Assembly: GCA_002255935.1 (NCBI GenBank)
Contig: NKIO01000037.1
Span: forward strand, 1-36,275
Origin: Comamonadaceae bacterium PBBC2
GTDB taxonomy: Bacteria > Pseudomonadota > Gammaproteobacteria > Burkholderiales > Burkholderiaceae_C
DNA length: 36,275 bases
Direction of reading: 5' to 3'
Numbering within the stretch: position 1 is the first letter of the stretch; each line of letters begins with the position of its first letter. The notes under the pieces were generated by a model that was given only the letters and a program-made list of their open reading frames with translations, was not told the DNA's origin and searched no databases. The position numbers and the translations under genes are program-made. Of this stretch, positions 25,081 through 33,335 are shown one piece after another.

Positions 25081-26562
25081 ATGAAGTTTTTCGCCCTGGG
25101 TTTGCGCCCTTTTTTGAGCCGCTGCTTGGGCCTGTGTGCAGCACTGAGCACCGCCGCCAGCCTGGCCCATGACTTGCCGCCGGCCACACTGCAAGCGCTG
25201 CGCCAAGCCAATGTGCCGCCCTCGGCCATCAGCGTTCAGGTGACCCCTTTGGGCAGCACCACCCCACGCTTGGCGCACCGGGCGCAAGTGGCCGTGAACC
25301 CCGCCTCGGTGATGAAGTTGATCACCACCTATGCCGGTCTGTCCTTGCTGGGCCCCGACTTCACCTGGCGCAACCGCGTGTATGCCGATGGCCCGATCAA
25401 GGACGGCGTGCTGCAAGGCAACCTGATCGTACGCGGCAGCGGCGACCCCAAGCTGGTGATCGAGCGGCTGCAAGACCTGATGGCCCAGCTGAACGCTTTG
25501 GGCCTGCGCGATGTGCGGGGCGACATCGTGCTCGACCGCAGCGTGTTCGAGATCACGCCGCGCACCGAGGCGTTTGACGACGAGCCCCTGCGCCCCTACA
25601 ACGTGAGCCCCGATGGCTTGCTGCTCAATTTCAAGGCGCTGATCTACACCTTCACGCCCGATGCCAGCACCGGCCAAGTGGCCGTGCGGGTGGAGCCGCC
25701 GTTGGCCGATTTCGATGCGCCGCGCAGCGTGCCGATGGGCAACGGCCCTTGCCAAGACTGGCGCAGCCAGCTGCGGGCCGACTTCTCGCAGGCGCAACAA
25801 GTGCGCTTTGCGGGCAGCTACCCCGCCAGCTGTGGCGAGCGGCCTTGGCCTGTGGCCTACCCCTCACCGGAGGTCTATGGCAGCAAACTGATTCAAGCAG
25901 TGTGGCTGGCCAACGGCAACCGGCTGGGTGGCCAGGTGCGCTACGGCAATCTGTCCGCCAAAGCACGTTTGGTGCTCGAAGCCCCCTCGCTGCCATTGGG
26001 CGAGGTGATTGCCGACATCAACAAGTTTTCAAACAACGTGATGGCGCAACAATTGTTTTTGACGATGTCGAGCGACATGGGCGCACCCGGACGCTTTGAG
26101 GCCTCGCGCCTGCGGGTGCTGCAGTGGTGGCGCCAGCAGTTTCCAGCGCAAGACGAGCCGGTGCTGGACAACGGCTCGGGCCTGTCGCGCACCGAGCGCA
26201 GCAGCGCCCAAGCCCTGACGGCTTTGCTGCAAGCGGCCAGCAACAGCCCCTATGCCCTGGCCTTTCAAAACTCTTTGTCGGTGGCAGGGGTCGACGGCAC
26301 CAGCGCCCGCCTGCGCGATCGCAACCCCAACTCGCCAGTGATCGGCCAAGCCTGGCTCAAGACCGGCTCTTTGCGCGATGTGGCCTCGGTGGCCGGTTAT
26401 GTGCAAGGCCAAAGCGGGCAGCGCTACGCGGTGGTGGCCATCATCAACCACCCCAACGCCAACCAGGCCCGTCCTGCACTGGACCAGTTGCTGGAATGGA
26501 CAGTACGAGACACGAACAACACCGACAACCCCCGCACCGTGGCCAAACGCCAGCGACAATGA
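25081..26562 (+). CDS. dacB: D-alanyl-D-alanine carboxypeptidase/endopeptidase (PBP4)
   Basis: A class C penicillin-binding protein (peptidase S13) of 493 residues that trims or cleaves peptidoglycan cross-links in the periplasm. A signal peptide is present (RPFLSRCLGLCAALSTAASLAH). The three active-site motifs are intact: SVMK at 76-79 (nucleophile S76), SNN at 317-319 and KTG at 427-429. The large insert between the first two motifs (about 100-300) is the domain typical of PBP4. The C-terminus ends with a short basic tail. It is followed after 4 bases by a SemiSWEET gene, so they may be co-transcribed. Confidence 0.96.
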   Translation: MKFFALGLRPFLSRCLGLCAALSTAASLAHDLPPATLQALRQANVPPSAISVQVTPLGSTTPRLAHRAQVAVNPASVMKLITTYAGLSLLGPDFTWRNRVYADGPIKDGVLQGNLIVRGSGDPKLVIERLQDLMAQLNALGLRDVRGDIVLDRSVFEITPRTEAFDDEPLRPYNVSPDGLLLNFKALIYTFTPDASTGQVAVRVEPPLADFDAPRSVPMGNGPCQDWRSQLRADFSQAQQVRFAGSYPASCGERPWPVAYPSPEVYGSKLIQAVWLANGNRLGGQVRYGNLSAKARLVLEAPSLPLGEVIADINKFSNNVMAQQLFLTMSSDMGAPGRFEASRLRVLQWWRQQFPAQDEPVLDNGSGLSRTERSSAQALTALLQAASNSPYALAFQNSLSVAGVDGTSARLRDRNPNSPVIGQAWLKTGSLRDVASVAGYVQGQSGQRYAVVAIINHPNANQARPALDQLLEWTVRDTNNTDNPRTVAKRQRQ

Positions 26563-26566
26563 AGCC

Positions 26567-26821
26567 ATGAACCTGATCGACTGGGTCGGCACCGCTGCCG
26601 CCATCTTGACCACCGCCAGCTTTGTGCCGCAAGCCTGGCACACCTTCCGCACACGCGATGTGAGCGGCATTTCACTGGGCATGTACAGCCTGTTCACCGT
26701 GGGCGTGGCGCTGTGGCTGGTCTACGGCGTGCTGATGGTGGCCTGGCCCATCATCATCGCCAACACCATCACCACCAGCCTGGCACTGATGATTTTGGTG
26801 ATGAAGCTCCGTTATCGCTGA
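26567..26821 (+). CDS. SemiSWEET-type sugar transporter (MtN3/PQ-loop)
   Basis: An 84-residue protein with three membrane helices, the size of a bacterial SemiSWEET that works as a dimer to pass sugars. The PQ motif lies in AAILTTASFVPQAWHTFRTRDVSGISLGMYSLF, and the third helix is IIIANTITTSLALMILVMKL. The ATG at 26567 is 4 bases after the dacB stop; the preceding bases GAAG can serve as a weak ribosome site. Function as a sugar facilitator is known for relatives; the sugar here is unknown. Confidence 0.92.
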   Translation: MNLIDWVGTAAAILTTASFVPQAWHTFRTRDVSGISLGMYSLFTVGVALWLVYGVLMVAWPIIIANTITTSLALMILVMKLRYR

Positions 26822-26834
26822 GGCTGAAGCGACC

Positions 26835-27815
26835 TCAGGCGGCCGCCCTTTGCAGGCGGTCGCGCACGCCTTCCCACTCGGGGGTGGCTGGCGGCAGCTG
26901 GACCCAAATTTGCGAGACGCCCCGCGCGTCGAGATCGCGCAGCACGCTGAACAAATCATGTGCAGCTTGCTCGGCGCTGCTGGGCTGGGCGCGCCAGAGC
27001 ACGCCCGCGCCGGCGTCGGGACGTAAGGCGGACCACACCCCCAGGTTGTTGGCGTGCGGGCCCAAGGCTTGCAGTTTGGCGTCAATGTCTTGCGCCGCCA
27101 TCAAACGCACTTTGGCGCGTGGCGCGTAGTGCGACTCGAGCGTGCCTGAAGCCCGCGGGGCGGCTTGGGCCACGGCGTCTTTGTCCAGCACTGGGCGGCC
27201 GCAAGCGGCTTCGATTTGCACACGGGTGATGTGCCCTGGGCGCAGCAGCACTGGCGCACCGCGTGTGCAGTCAATGATGGTGGACTCGATGCCCACTGCG
27301 CATTCGCCACCATCCAGAATCAACAAGTCTTGGCCCAGCTCGGACTGCACATGCGCTGCGGTGGTGGGGCTCACCCGGCCAAAGCGGTTGGCGCTGGGGG
27401 CCGACACGCCCTGCACCCCCAAGGCCGCACAGGCTTGCAAAAGTTGCTGGGCCACCGGATGCGAGGGGCAGCGCAAACCGATCGAGTCTTGCCCACCGGC
27501 CGAGGCGGTGGCCACGCCGCTTTGGCGCGGCAAGATCAAGGTCAAAGGACCGGGCCAAAAGGCATTGATCAGCGCTTGCGCAAAGTCGGGCACTTGTGCG
27601 GCAAACACCGGCACTTGCGCAGCGCTGGCCACATGCACGATCAGCGGGTGATCGGCCGGGCGGCCTTTGGCCACAAAGATCTGGGCCACGGCAGCGTCGT
27701 CGGTGGCATTGGCCGCCAGGCCATAGACGGTCTCGGTGGGCAAGCCCACCAGTTGGCCGTCACGCAAAGCCTGTGCGGCTTGCGCGATGGCGCGATCGTC
27801 TGCCGTCAAGATCAT
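26835..27815 (-). CDS. tsaC: L-threonylcarbamoyladenylate synthase (Sua5 type)
   Basis: Makes threonylcarbamoyl-AMP from threonine, bicarbonate and ATP, the first step of tRNA t6A37 synthesis. At about 326 residues it is the long Sua5 form: the YrdC domain with GLPTETVYGLAANA, KGRPADHPLIVHV, FWPGPLTLIL and SAPSANRFGRVSPTTA, then the linker SGTLESHYAPRAKV and a C-terminal Sua5 domain. ATG 27815 is one base past the purK stop, so the gene is coupled to purEK; a TTG at 27836 would overlap purK. With tsaB in another cluster here, the window carries two of the four t6A enzymes. Confidence 0.95.
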   Translation of the reverse strand: MILTADDRAIAQAAQALRDGQLVGLPTETVYGLAANATDDAAVAQIFVAKGRPADHPLIVHVASAAQVPVFAAQVPDFAQALINAFWPGPLTLILPRQSGVATASAGGQDSIGLRCPSHPVAQQLLQACAALGVQGVSAPSANRFGRVSPTTAAHVQSELGQDLLILDGGECAVGIESTIIDCTRGAPVLLRPGHITRVQIEAACGRPVLDKDAVAQAAPRASGTLESHYAPRAKVRLMAAQDIDAKLQALGPHANNLGVWSALRPDAGAGVLWRAQPSSAEQAAHDLFSVLRDLDARGVSQIWVQLPPATPEWEGVRDRLQRAAA

Positions 27816-27816
27816 T

Positions 27817-28986
27817 TCAAAACGCTTCAATGCCAAGCAAAGCCGCCGCCTGCAAAGCCGTGGCGCGCACCGCCTCGGGCGTGGCTCCGGTGATGTTCAA
27901 GTGACCCATCTTGCGACCGGGCCGGGCCGAGAGCTTGCCGTACAGGTGCAAATGCGTGCCGGGCAGGGCTAGGACCTTGTCCCACGCGGGTGAGCCGCCT
28001 TCGGGCCAGAGGTCGCCCAAGAGGTTGAGCATGATGGCCTGCGAATGTTGGCGCGGCTGCGTGAGCGGCAGGCCAGCCAATGTGCGCACTTGCAAATCGA
28101 ACTGCGACTGGTCGCATGCGTCCAGGGTGTAGTGGCCGCTGTTGTGGGGGCGGGGCGCCATTTCGTTGACGACCAACTGGCCGCCTTCGAGGATGAAAAA
28201 CTCCACGCACAGCACGCCCACGTAGTTCAGGCCTTCGGCGATGGCGCGGGTCGCGGCCACGGCTTTGTCGGCCAACGCGGTGGGCACAGCGCCCTCGGTC
28301 ACGGTAGTCACCGCCAAAATGCCTTCGCGGTGCAAATTCAGCTGCACCGGGAAATTAACCATCTGCCCATCGGCACCACGCGCCACCAGCACCGAGCACT
28401 CGGCCTTCAGTGGCAGCATTTTTTCGAGCACGCAGGGCACGTTCTTGAGCTGCGCCCAGGCATCGGCCAGCTCTTGCGCCGTCTTGACGCGGATCTGGCC
28501 CTTGCCGTCGTAGCCCATGCGGGCGGTCTTGAGGATGCCTGGCAACAATTCGTCCGAAACTGCGGCCAATTGCGCAGGCGTAGCGATCACGGCATGCGGC
28601 GCGACCGGCACGCCACAGCGCACGAAGTGGGCTTTTTCCAGCGCACGGTCTTGCGCGATGGCCACCGCGTCGGCCGAAGGGGCCACAGGGCGGTGCGCGC
28701 CCAAGGTCACCAGCGCAGGCGCGGGCACGTTCTCAAATTCGGTGGTGATGGCCGCGCAACGCTGGATCAATTGGGCCAGGCCTTGCTCGTCCAGGTAGTC
28801 GGTCTGCACATGGTGGTGGCTGACCAAACCCGCAGGGCTGGCGGTGTCGGGGTCGAGCACAGCGGTGAAGTAGCCCATGGCCTGCGCCGCGTGCACGAAC
28901 ATGCGGCCCAACTGGCCACCGCCCATCACGCCCAGGGTGGCGGGCTGGCCATTGACGAGGGCGCCGGGCAAGAGGGGTTTGTTCAT
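27817..28986 (-). CDS. purK: N5-carboxyaminoimidazole ribonucleotide synthase
   Basis: PurK uses ATP and bicarbonate to carboxylate AIR in de novo purine synthesis. The 389-residue ATP-grasp protein starts with the nucleotide-binding [23 protein letters not shown] segment, carries the ATP-grasp stretch [19 protein letters not shown] and the metal-binding [30 protein letters not shown], and ends with the [15 protein letters not shown] element. Its ATG overlaps the purE stop by 4 bases, the usual purEK arrangement. Confidence 0.98.
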   Translation of the reverse strand: MNKPLLPGALVNGQPATLGVMGGGQLGRMFVHAAQAMGYFTAVLDPDTASPAGLVSHHHVQTDYLDEQGLAQLIQRCAAITTEFENVPAPALVTLGAHRPVAPSADAVAIAQDRALEKAHFVRCGVPVAPHAVIATPAQLAAVSDELLPGILKTARMGYDGKGQIRVKTAQELADAWAQLKNVPCVLEKMLPLKAECSVLVARGADGQMVNFPVQLNLHREGILAVTTVTEGAVPTALADKAVAATRAIAEGLNYVGVLCVEFFILEGGQLVVNEMAPRPHNSGHYTLDACDQSQFDLQVRTLAGLPLTQPRQHSQAIMLNLLGDLWPEGGSPAWDKVLALPGTHLHLYGKLSARPGRKMGHLNITGATPEAVRATALQAAALLGIEAF

Positions 28987-29483
28987 GCGGCGCCCACCGG
29001 TGGCAAGGTCATGGCGCGGGCGGCAGCGGTCTGCTCGGCGCGGAAGGTCTCGAGCTTTTGGCGCAGGGCGGCGTCGTGGTTGGCCAGCATGGCCACGGCA
29101 AACAAGGCGGCGTTGGCCGCGCCCGCTTGGCCAATGGCAAAAGTGGCCACCGGCACGCCCTTGGGCATTTGCACGATGCTGTGCAGAGAATCCACACCCG
29201 ACAGGGCCTTGGTCTGCACCGGCACACCCAGCACCGGCACCACGGTCTTGGCCGCGATCATGCCGGGCAGGTGGGCTGCGCCGCCCGCACCGGCGATGAT
29301 GGCTTGCAGGCCACGGCCTGCGGCGCTTTGTGCGTAGTCGAACATGTCGTCGGGCATGCGGTGGGCGGAAACCACGCGGGCTTCGTGGGGGATGCCAAAC
29401 TGTTGGAGAATCTGGACTGCGTGCTGCATGGTGTCCCAGTCAGAGCTGGAACCCATGACCACGCCGATGAGCGCTTGAGTCAT
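28983..29483 (-). CDS. purE: N5-carboxyaminoimidazole ribonucleotide mutase
   Basis: PurE (class I) moves the carboxyl group of N5-CAIR to C4 to give CAIR. The 166-residue protein has the phosphate loop [10 protein letters not shown], the [13 protein letters not shown] motif with the catalytic His, and [20 protein letters not shown] 29483 begins [11 protein letters not shown]; the frame is open further upstream but runs into the divergent gap with the thioredoxin gene. TAAAAT on this strand at 29510-29515 is a possible -10 element, 26 bases ahead. First gene of the purE-purK-sua5 operon. Confidence 0.97.
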   Translation of the reverse strand: MTQALIGVVMGSSSDWDTMQHAVQILQQFGIPHEARVVSAHRMPDDMFDYAQSAAGRGLQAIIAGAGGAAHLPGMIAAKTVVPVLGVPVQTKALSGVDSLHSIVQMPKGVPVATFAIGQAGAANAALFAVAMLANHDAALRQKLETFRAEQTAAARAMTLPPVGAA

Positions 29484-29563
29484 TGGGTGCTTTTCGATGT
29501 CAATGTTGAATTTTAAGGTTTCGGCCCCAACGGGTCCGAAACACAACCCGGAACACTGCCCCC

Positions 29564-30517
29564 ATGATGGACGTCACCCTGCAAAATTTTGAAACCGATG
29601 TGGTTGCCGCTTCGATGACCACGCCCGTGTTGGTGGACTTCTGGGCCCCTTGGTGCGGCCCTTGCAAATCGCTGGGCCCCATTCTGGAAAAGCTGGAGGA
29701 AAGCTACGAAGGCCGCTTCAAGCTGGTCAAAATCAACTCCGACGACGAGCAACAACTGTCGCAGGCCTTTGGCATCCGCAGCATTCCGACCTGCATTTTG
29801 ATGATGGGCGGCAAACCTGTGGATGGCTTCATGGGCGCGCTGCCCGCAGGTCAGATCCAGCAGTTCTTGGACAAACACCTGCCCTCTGCCGACGCATTGG
29901 AGGCCCAAGCCGTGGCCGATGAAGCGCAACAGCATTTGGAATCGGGCGACGAACACAGCGCCCGCGCCGCGCTGGAACAAGCCTTGGCGACCGACCCCGG
30001 CAACGACGATGCGCGTTTTGATCTGGTCAAACTGCTGATTGGCCTGGGCGAGCTGGCCGAAGCCGCCGCCTTACTGGCACCGGCCATGAGCCGCATCCCG
30101 GTGCCGTTGCGCTTTGAGGCGCAGAGCCAGTGGCTCAATGCACTGGAGTTTGTGACCAACGACCCGCGCGGTGGCTGGAATTTGGACCAATTCGACGCGC
30201 TGATCGGCCAAAACAAACGCGACTTTGAAACCCGCTTTGCCAAAAGCCGCCTGCTGATCGCCGTGGGCGAGTGGGAAGCGGCCATGGACGAGCTGCTGGA
30301 AATCATCATGCGCGACAAGAAATGGGACGACGAAGCACCCCGCAAAACCTTTGTCGCCCTGCTGGAGCTGATGACACCGCAAAAGCCCAAGGCCCAAGAC
30401 GCGACCGGCAAATCGGCCGGCGGCATCGAATTGACGGGCAAAGCGGCCGTGGAAGCAGACCCGCTGGTCGCCATGATCGCCAGCTACCGCCGCAAGTTGA
30501 GCATGGCGCTCAACTGA
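29564..30517 (+). CDS. CnoX/YbbN-like thioredoxin with TPR tail
   Basis: A 317-residue protein with an N-terminal thioredoxin domain (residues 1 to about 108: [31 protein letters not shown]) and a C-terminal helical TPR region that includes [37 protein letters not shown]. This is the architecture of CnoX/YbbN, a chaperedoxin that hands substrates to GroEL. Unlike E. coli YbbN, which lacks the pair, it has the full redox motif WCGPC (30-34), so it is probably an active disulfide exchanger. The start at the first ATG (29564) lacks a clear ribosome site; the next codon is also ATG. Divergent from purE. Confidence 0.92.
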   Translation: MMDVTLQNFETDVVAASMTTPVLVDFWAPWCGPCKSLGPILEKLEESYEGRFKLVKINSDDEQQLSQAFGIRSIPTCILMMGGKPVDGFMGALPAGQIQQFLDKHLPSADALEAQAVADEAQQHLESGDEHSARAALEQALATDPGNDDARFDLVKLLIGLGELAEAAALLAPAMSRIPVPLRFEAQSQWLNALEFVTNDPRGGWNLDQFDALIGQNKRDFETRFAKSRLLIAVGEWEAAMDELLEIIMRDKKWDDEAPRKTFVALLELMTPQKPKAQDATGKSAGGIELTGKAAVEADPLVAMIASYRRKLSMALN

Positions 30518-30534
30518 TCTTTACGGGCAGGCTT

Positions 30535-31056
30535 TCAGCGCGAAGGGCCTGCCTGGCGCTCGATGGCCATGCGCAAGTTGGGCAGCAGCCCGATGGCCAT
30601 CAGCACCTCGCCGACCACAAACATAGGGCCTACCAACAGGCCCACGATGTCGTCTACAAAAGCGGGTTTGCGGCCTTCCCAGTAGTGGCCGATGAACTGG
30701 ATGATCCAGCCGATCACAAAGACGGCCAAACCCAATTGCCAGCCCTGCAGGCCCACTTGGCCTGCCATGGGTGCCAACACATGTGCCAAGGCGATCAGCG
30801 CCCCATTGACCAGCGATGTGGCCAAGCCCAGCAAGAAGTTGCCACGTGACAGGTACCACAGGCTGGTCAGCCCCCACATCAGCCAGGCGGGCGTGATGAT
30901 GCGCTCGGCCAGCACCCATTCGGGCTGGGTCAGCAAGATGCCAATGGCCATGAAGATGAGGGGCACTCCCACCAAATGGGTGGCGATGTTGCGGCGGTCG
31001 CGGTGGTATTGCGCGTACTGAACCATCAGTGCGTTGGCGGGGCGGAAAAAACTCAT
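30535..31056 (-). CDS. DUF962/Mpo1-like family membrane protein
   Basis: A 173-residue membrane protein of the DUF962 family, related to yeast Mpo1, a dioxygenase in 2-hydroxy fatty acid breakdown. The conserved N-terminus SFFRPANALMVQYAQYHRDRRNIATHLVGVPLIFMA has histidines typical of the family, and a second block IIQFIGHYWEGRKPAF follows; four helices are likely. ATG 31056 begins this conserved block; upstream ATGs at 31080 and 31137 would add nonconserved residues. The metal-binding histidine pattern seems intact but activity cannot be inferred. It is convergent with the thioredoxin gene and downstream of purC on the same strand. Confidence 0.88.
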   Translation of the reverse strand: MSFFRPANALMVQYAQYHRDRRNIATHLVGVPLIFMAIGILLTQPEWVLAERIITPAWLMWGLTSLWYLSRGNFLLGLATSLVNGALIALAHVLAPMAGQVGLQGWQLGLAVFVIGWIIQFIGHYWEGRKPAFVDDIVGLLVGPMFVVGEVLMAIGLLPNLRMAIERQAGPSR

Positions 31057-31133
31057 CGTGTGTCTCTTTCTGTTGGCCATGGCGCCCGTTTCGGCCACGG
31101 GCCTGCCGATTGCACCGGTCAGCCGCCGCGCTG

Positions 31134-32042
31134 TCAAGCCATCAGGCGCTGCAAGGCTTCTTGGTATTTGGCGGCGGTTTTCTCGATCACCTCACGCGGC
31201 AAGCGGGGGGCGGGAGCGGTTTTGTCCCACAGCTGGCCGTTGACCTGGGCGGTCTCCAGCCAGTCACGCAAGAACTGCTTGTCGTAGCTGGGGGGGTTGG
31301 CACCTTCCACATAACTGTCTGCGGGCCAGTAGCGCGAAGAGTCTGGGGTCAGCACCTCGTCCATCAGCACCAAGGTGCCGTCGGTGTCCAGGCCAAATTC
31401 AAATTTGGTGTCGGCAATGATGATGCCCTTGGTGGCGGCGATGTCACGCGCCGCTTTGTACAGCGCGATGCTGATGTCGCGGATACGGCCGGCCAGATCG
31501 GCGCCGATCATGGCCACGGTTTGCTCGAAGGTGATGTTCTCGTCGTGCTCGCCCACAGCGGCTTTGGCAGCCGGGGTGTAGATGGGTTCGGGCAGCAAGC
31601 TGGCGTTTTGCAGGCCTTCGGGCAAGGGCACGCCGCAGACGGAGCGGGATTCCTGGTATTCCTTCCAGCCGCTGCCTGCGAGGTAGCCGCGCACCACGGC
31701 TTCGACCGGGATGGGCTTCAAACGCTTGACCAGCATGGAGCGGCCTTTGACCTGCGCCACTTCCGCTGCCGACACCACGCTCTCAGGGGCATCGCCGGTC
31801 AGGTGAATGGGGCAGATGTTCAAGCCCTTGGGGCCGAGCTTGTCGAACCAGAACAAGGCCATTTGCGTGAGCAACTCGCCCTTGCCGGGAATGGGCTCGC
31901 CCATGATCACGTCAAACGCGCTGATGCGGTCCGACGCCACCATCAAGATGCGGTCGTCACCCACGGCATAGTTGTCGCGCACCTTGCCACGCGCCAGCAG
32001 GGGCAAGGAGTTCAGGGCCGAGGTGTGGAGCGCAGAAGTCAT
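31134..32042 (-). CDS. purC: Phosphoribosylaminoimidazole-succinocarboxamide synthase
   Basis: PurC (SAICAR synthetase) joins CAIR and aspartate with ATP in purine synthesis. The 302-residue protein has the start [35 protein letters not shown], then [18 protein letters not shown] block ([15 protein letters not shown]), [11 protein letters not shown] and [17 protein letters not shown], all family hallmarks. ATG 32042 is chosen; an earlier TTG at 32090 would overlap the fba terminator. No ribosome site is visible before the ATG, and the fba terminator ends just 30 bases upstream, so the leader is unusual. It is close to purEK but separated by the convergent thioredoxin block. Confidence 0.97.
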   Translation of the reverse strand: MTSALHTSALNSLPLLARGKVRDNYAVGDDRILMVASDRISAFDVIMGEPIPGKGELLTQMALFWFDKLGPKGLNICPIHLTGDAPESVVSAAEVAQVKGRSMLVKRLKPIPVEAVVRGYLAGSGWKEYQESRSVCGVPLPEGLQNASLLPEPIYTPAAKAAVGEHDENITFEQTVAMIGADLAGRIRDISIALYKAARDIAATKGIIIADTKFEFGLDTDGTLVLMDEVLTPDSSRYWPADSYVEGANPPSYDKQFLRDWLETAQVNGQLWDKTAPAPRLPREVIEKTAAKYQEALQRLMA

Positions 32043-32064
32043 GTCAATAGCCGTCAAAGCAGAA

Positions 32065-32096
32065 AAGAAAAAGGCCCGTTGAACAGTCAACGGGCC
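32065..32096 (-). terminator. Intrinsic terminator between fba and purC
   Basis: A perfect 10-bp stem, GGCCCGTTGA (32073-32082) with TCAACGGGCC (32087-32096), and a 4-base loop. The minus strand continues with a T-rich run (TTTTTCTTTT). It lies 33 bases after the fba stop and ends about 30 bases before the purC ATG, so it either ends fba or controls purC as part of its leader. Confidence 0.9.
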
Positions 32097-32129
32097 ATTC
32101 GGGTCAATTATCGCAGGCTCTGGGCGCGA

Positions 32130-33194
32130 TCAGTGGACCACCTGCGCCAGCTCGCCCTTGGCGTAGCGGGCGGCGACCACTTGAAGGGTTTCGCCTTTGA
32201 TCTTGGGGGCCTGGCCTTCGCAGCCGAACTCCAGATAACGCTGCTTGCACAGCTGCTTGGCCGCTTCACGGGCGGGTTTGAGCCATTCGCGGGCATCGAA
32301 CTTTTCGGGGTTCTCGAACAAGAACTTGCGGCAAGCGGCGGTCATGGCCAAGCGGATGTCGGTGTCGATGTTGATTTTGCGCACGCCGAACTTGATGGCT
32401 TCTTGGATTTCCTCGACGGGCACGCCGTAGGTTTCCTTCATCTTGCCGCCGTACTGGTTGATCAGGGCCAGCAGCTCTTGCGGCACGCTGGACGAGCCGT
32501 GCATCACCAAGTGGGTGTTGGGGATGCGGGCGTGGATTTCTTTGACGCGGCTGATCGCCAAAATGTCGCCCGTGGGCTTGCGGCTGAACTTGTAGGCGCC
32601 GTGGCTGGTGCCAATGGCGATGGCCAATGCGTCCAGACCGGTGGCTTTGACGAATTGGGCCGCTTCTTCGGGGTCGGTCAGCATCTGGCTGTGGTCCAGC
32701 TTGCCTTCGGCGCCGATGCCGTCTTCTTCACCGGCTTCGCCGGTCTCCAAATTGCCCAAGCAGCCGAGTTCGCCCTCGACCGACACGCCCATTCGGTGGG
32801 CCATGTCCACCACGCGGCGGGTCACGTCCACGTTGTACTCAAAGCTGGCCGGGGTCTTGCCGTCTTCCATCAAGGAGCCGTCCATCATCACCGACGAGAA
32901 ACCCAAATCGATCGCGCCTTGGCAGATGGCGGGGCTTTGGCCGTGGTCTTGGTGCATGACCAGCGGGATGTGGGGCCACATCTCGGTGGCGGCCTGGATC
33001 AGGTGTTTGATGAAGGGCTCGCCGGCGTATTTGCGGGCACCGGCACTGGCTTGCAAGATGACCGGGGCACCGACTTCGTCGGCGGCGGTCATGACGGCCT
33101 GGACTTGCTCGAGGTTGTTGACGTTGAAAGCTGGAATGCCGTAGCCGTTGACGGCCGCATGGTCCAGCAGCTCGCGCATTGAAACGAGTGCCAT
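32130..33194 (-). CDS. fba: Class II fructose-bisphosphate aldolase
   Basis: Splits or forms fructose 1,6-bisphosphate in glycolysis, gluconeogenesis or the Calvin cycle. The 354-residue enzyme has the zinc ligand segment HQDHG at 81-85, the loop [29 protein letters not shown] with a second His, and VMHGSSSVP with a third; [14 protein letters not shown] binds substrate phosphate. The length and these loops fit the form annotated as the Calvin-cycle subtype, common in beta-proteobacteria regardless of CO2 fixation. Upstream is a hairpin at 33230-33251 and a candidate -10 at 33265-33270. It shares its strand with pyk (142 bases upstream) and is followed by a strong terminator. Confidence 0.97.
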   Translation of the reverse strand: MALVSMRELLDHAAVNGYGIPAFNVNNLEQVQAVMTAADEVGAPVILQASAGARKYAGEPFIKHLIQAATEMWPHIPLVMHQDHGQSPAICQGAIDLGFSSVMMDGSLMEDGKTPASFEYNVDVTRRVVDMAHRMGVSVEGELGCLGNLETGEAGEEDGIGAEGKLDHSQMLTDPEEAAQFVKATGLDALAIAIGTSHGAYKFSRKPTGDILAISRVKEIHARIPNTHLVMHGSSSVPQELLALINQYGGKMKETYGVPVEEIQEAIKFGVRKINIDTDIRLAMTAACRKFLFENPEKFDAREWLKPAREAAKQLCKQRYLEFGCEGQAPKIKGETLQVVAARYAKGELAQVVH

Positions 33195-33229
33195 GGTGGT
33201 GAATTCCCAGAGAGTTTAAAAATCGGGCA

Positions 33230-33251
33230 AAGCCGGGCATGTACCCGGCTT
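33230..33251 (-). terminator. Hairpin between pyk and fba, possible pyk terminator
   Basis: A perfect 8-bp stem, AAGCCGGG (33230-33237) with CCCGGCTT (33244-33251), and a 6-base loop. On the minus strand it is followed by TGCCCGATTTTTAA, so the T run is displaced by seven bases. It also sits in the fba 5' region, so a leader role is possible. The rest of this 141-base gap (33195-33335) shows only a TATAAAAT stretch that could be an fba -10. Confidence 0.45.
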
Positions 33252-33335
33252 GTAACTGGGCTGAATTTTATAGGTTTCGGTCTGACAGGGGACTGAATCG
33301 CCCCAGACCCGGCTGGGCAGACCGCAGCCAGCAGA

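Noticed and set aside
30525..30553. Stem GGCAGGC/GCCTGCC between the thioredoxin and DUF962 genes as a terminator
   Set aside because: The loop is 14 bases, it overlaps the DUF962 coding end and there is no T run on either side.
31084..31102. Hairpin GCCCGT/ACGGGC as a purC terminator
   Set aside because: A 6-bp stem without a T run on either strand; too weak to call.
31029..33182. A 717-codon open frame on the plus strand across purC and fba
   Set aside because: It is the antisense of two well-conserved genes; its His/Gly/Val-rich, low-complexity product is what GC-rich codon bias yields on the opposite strand.
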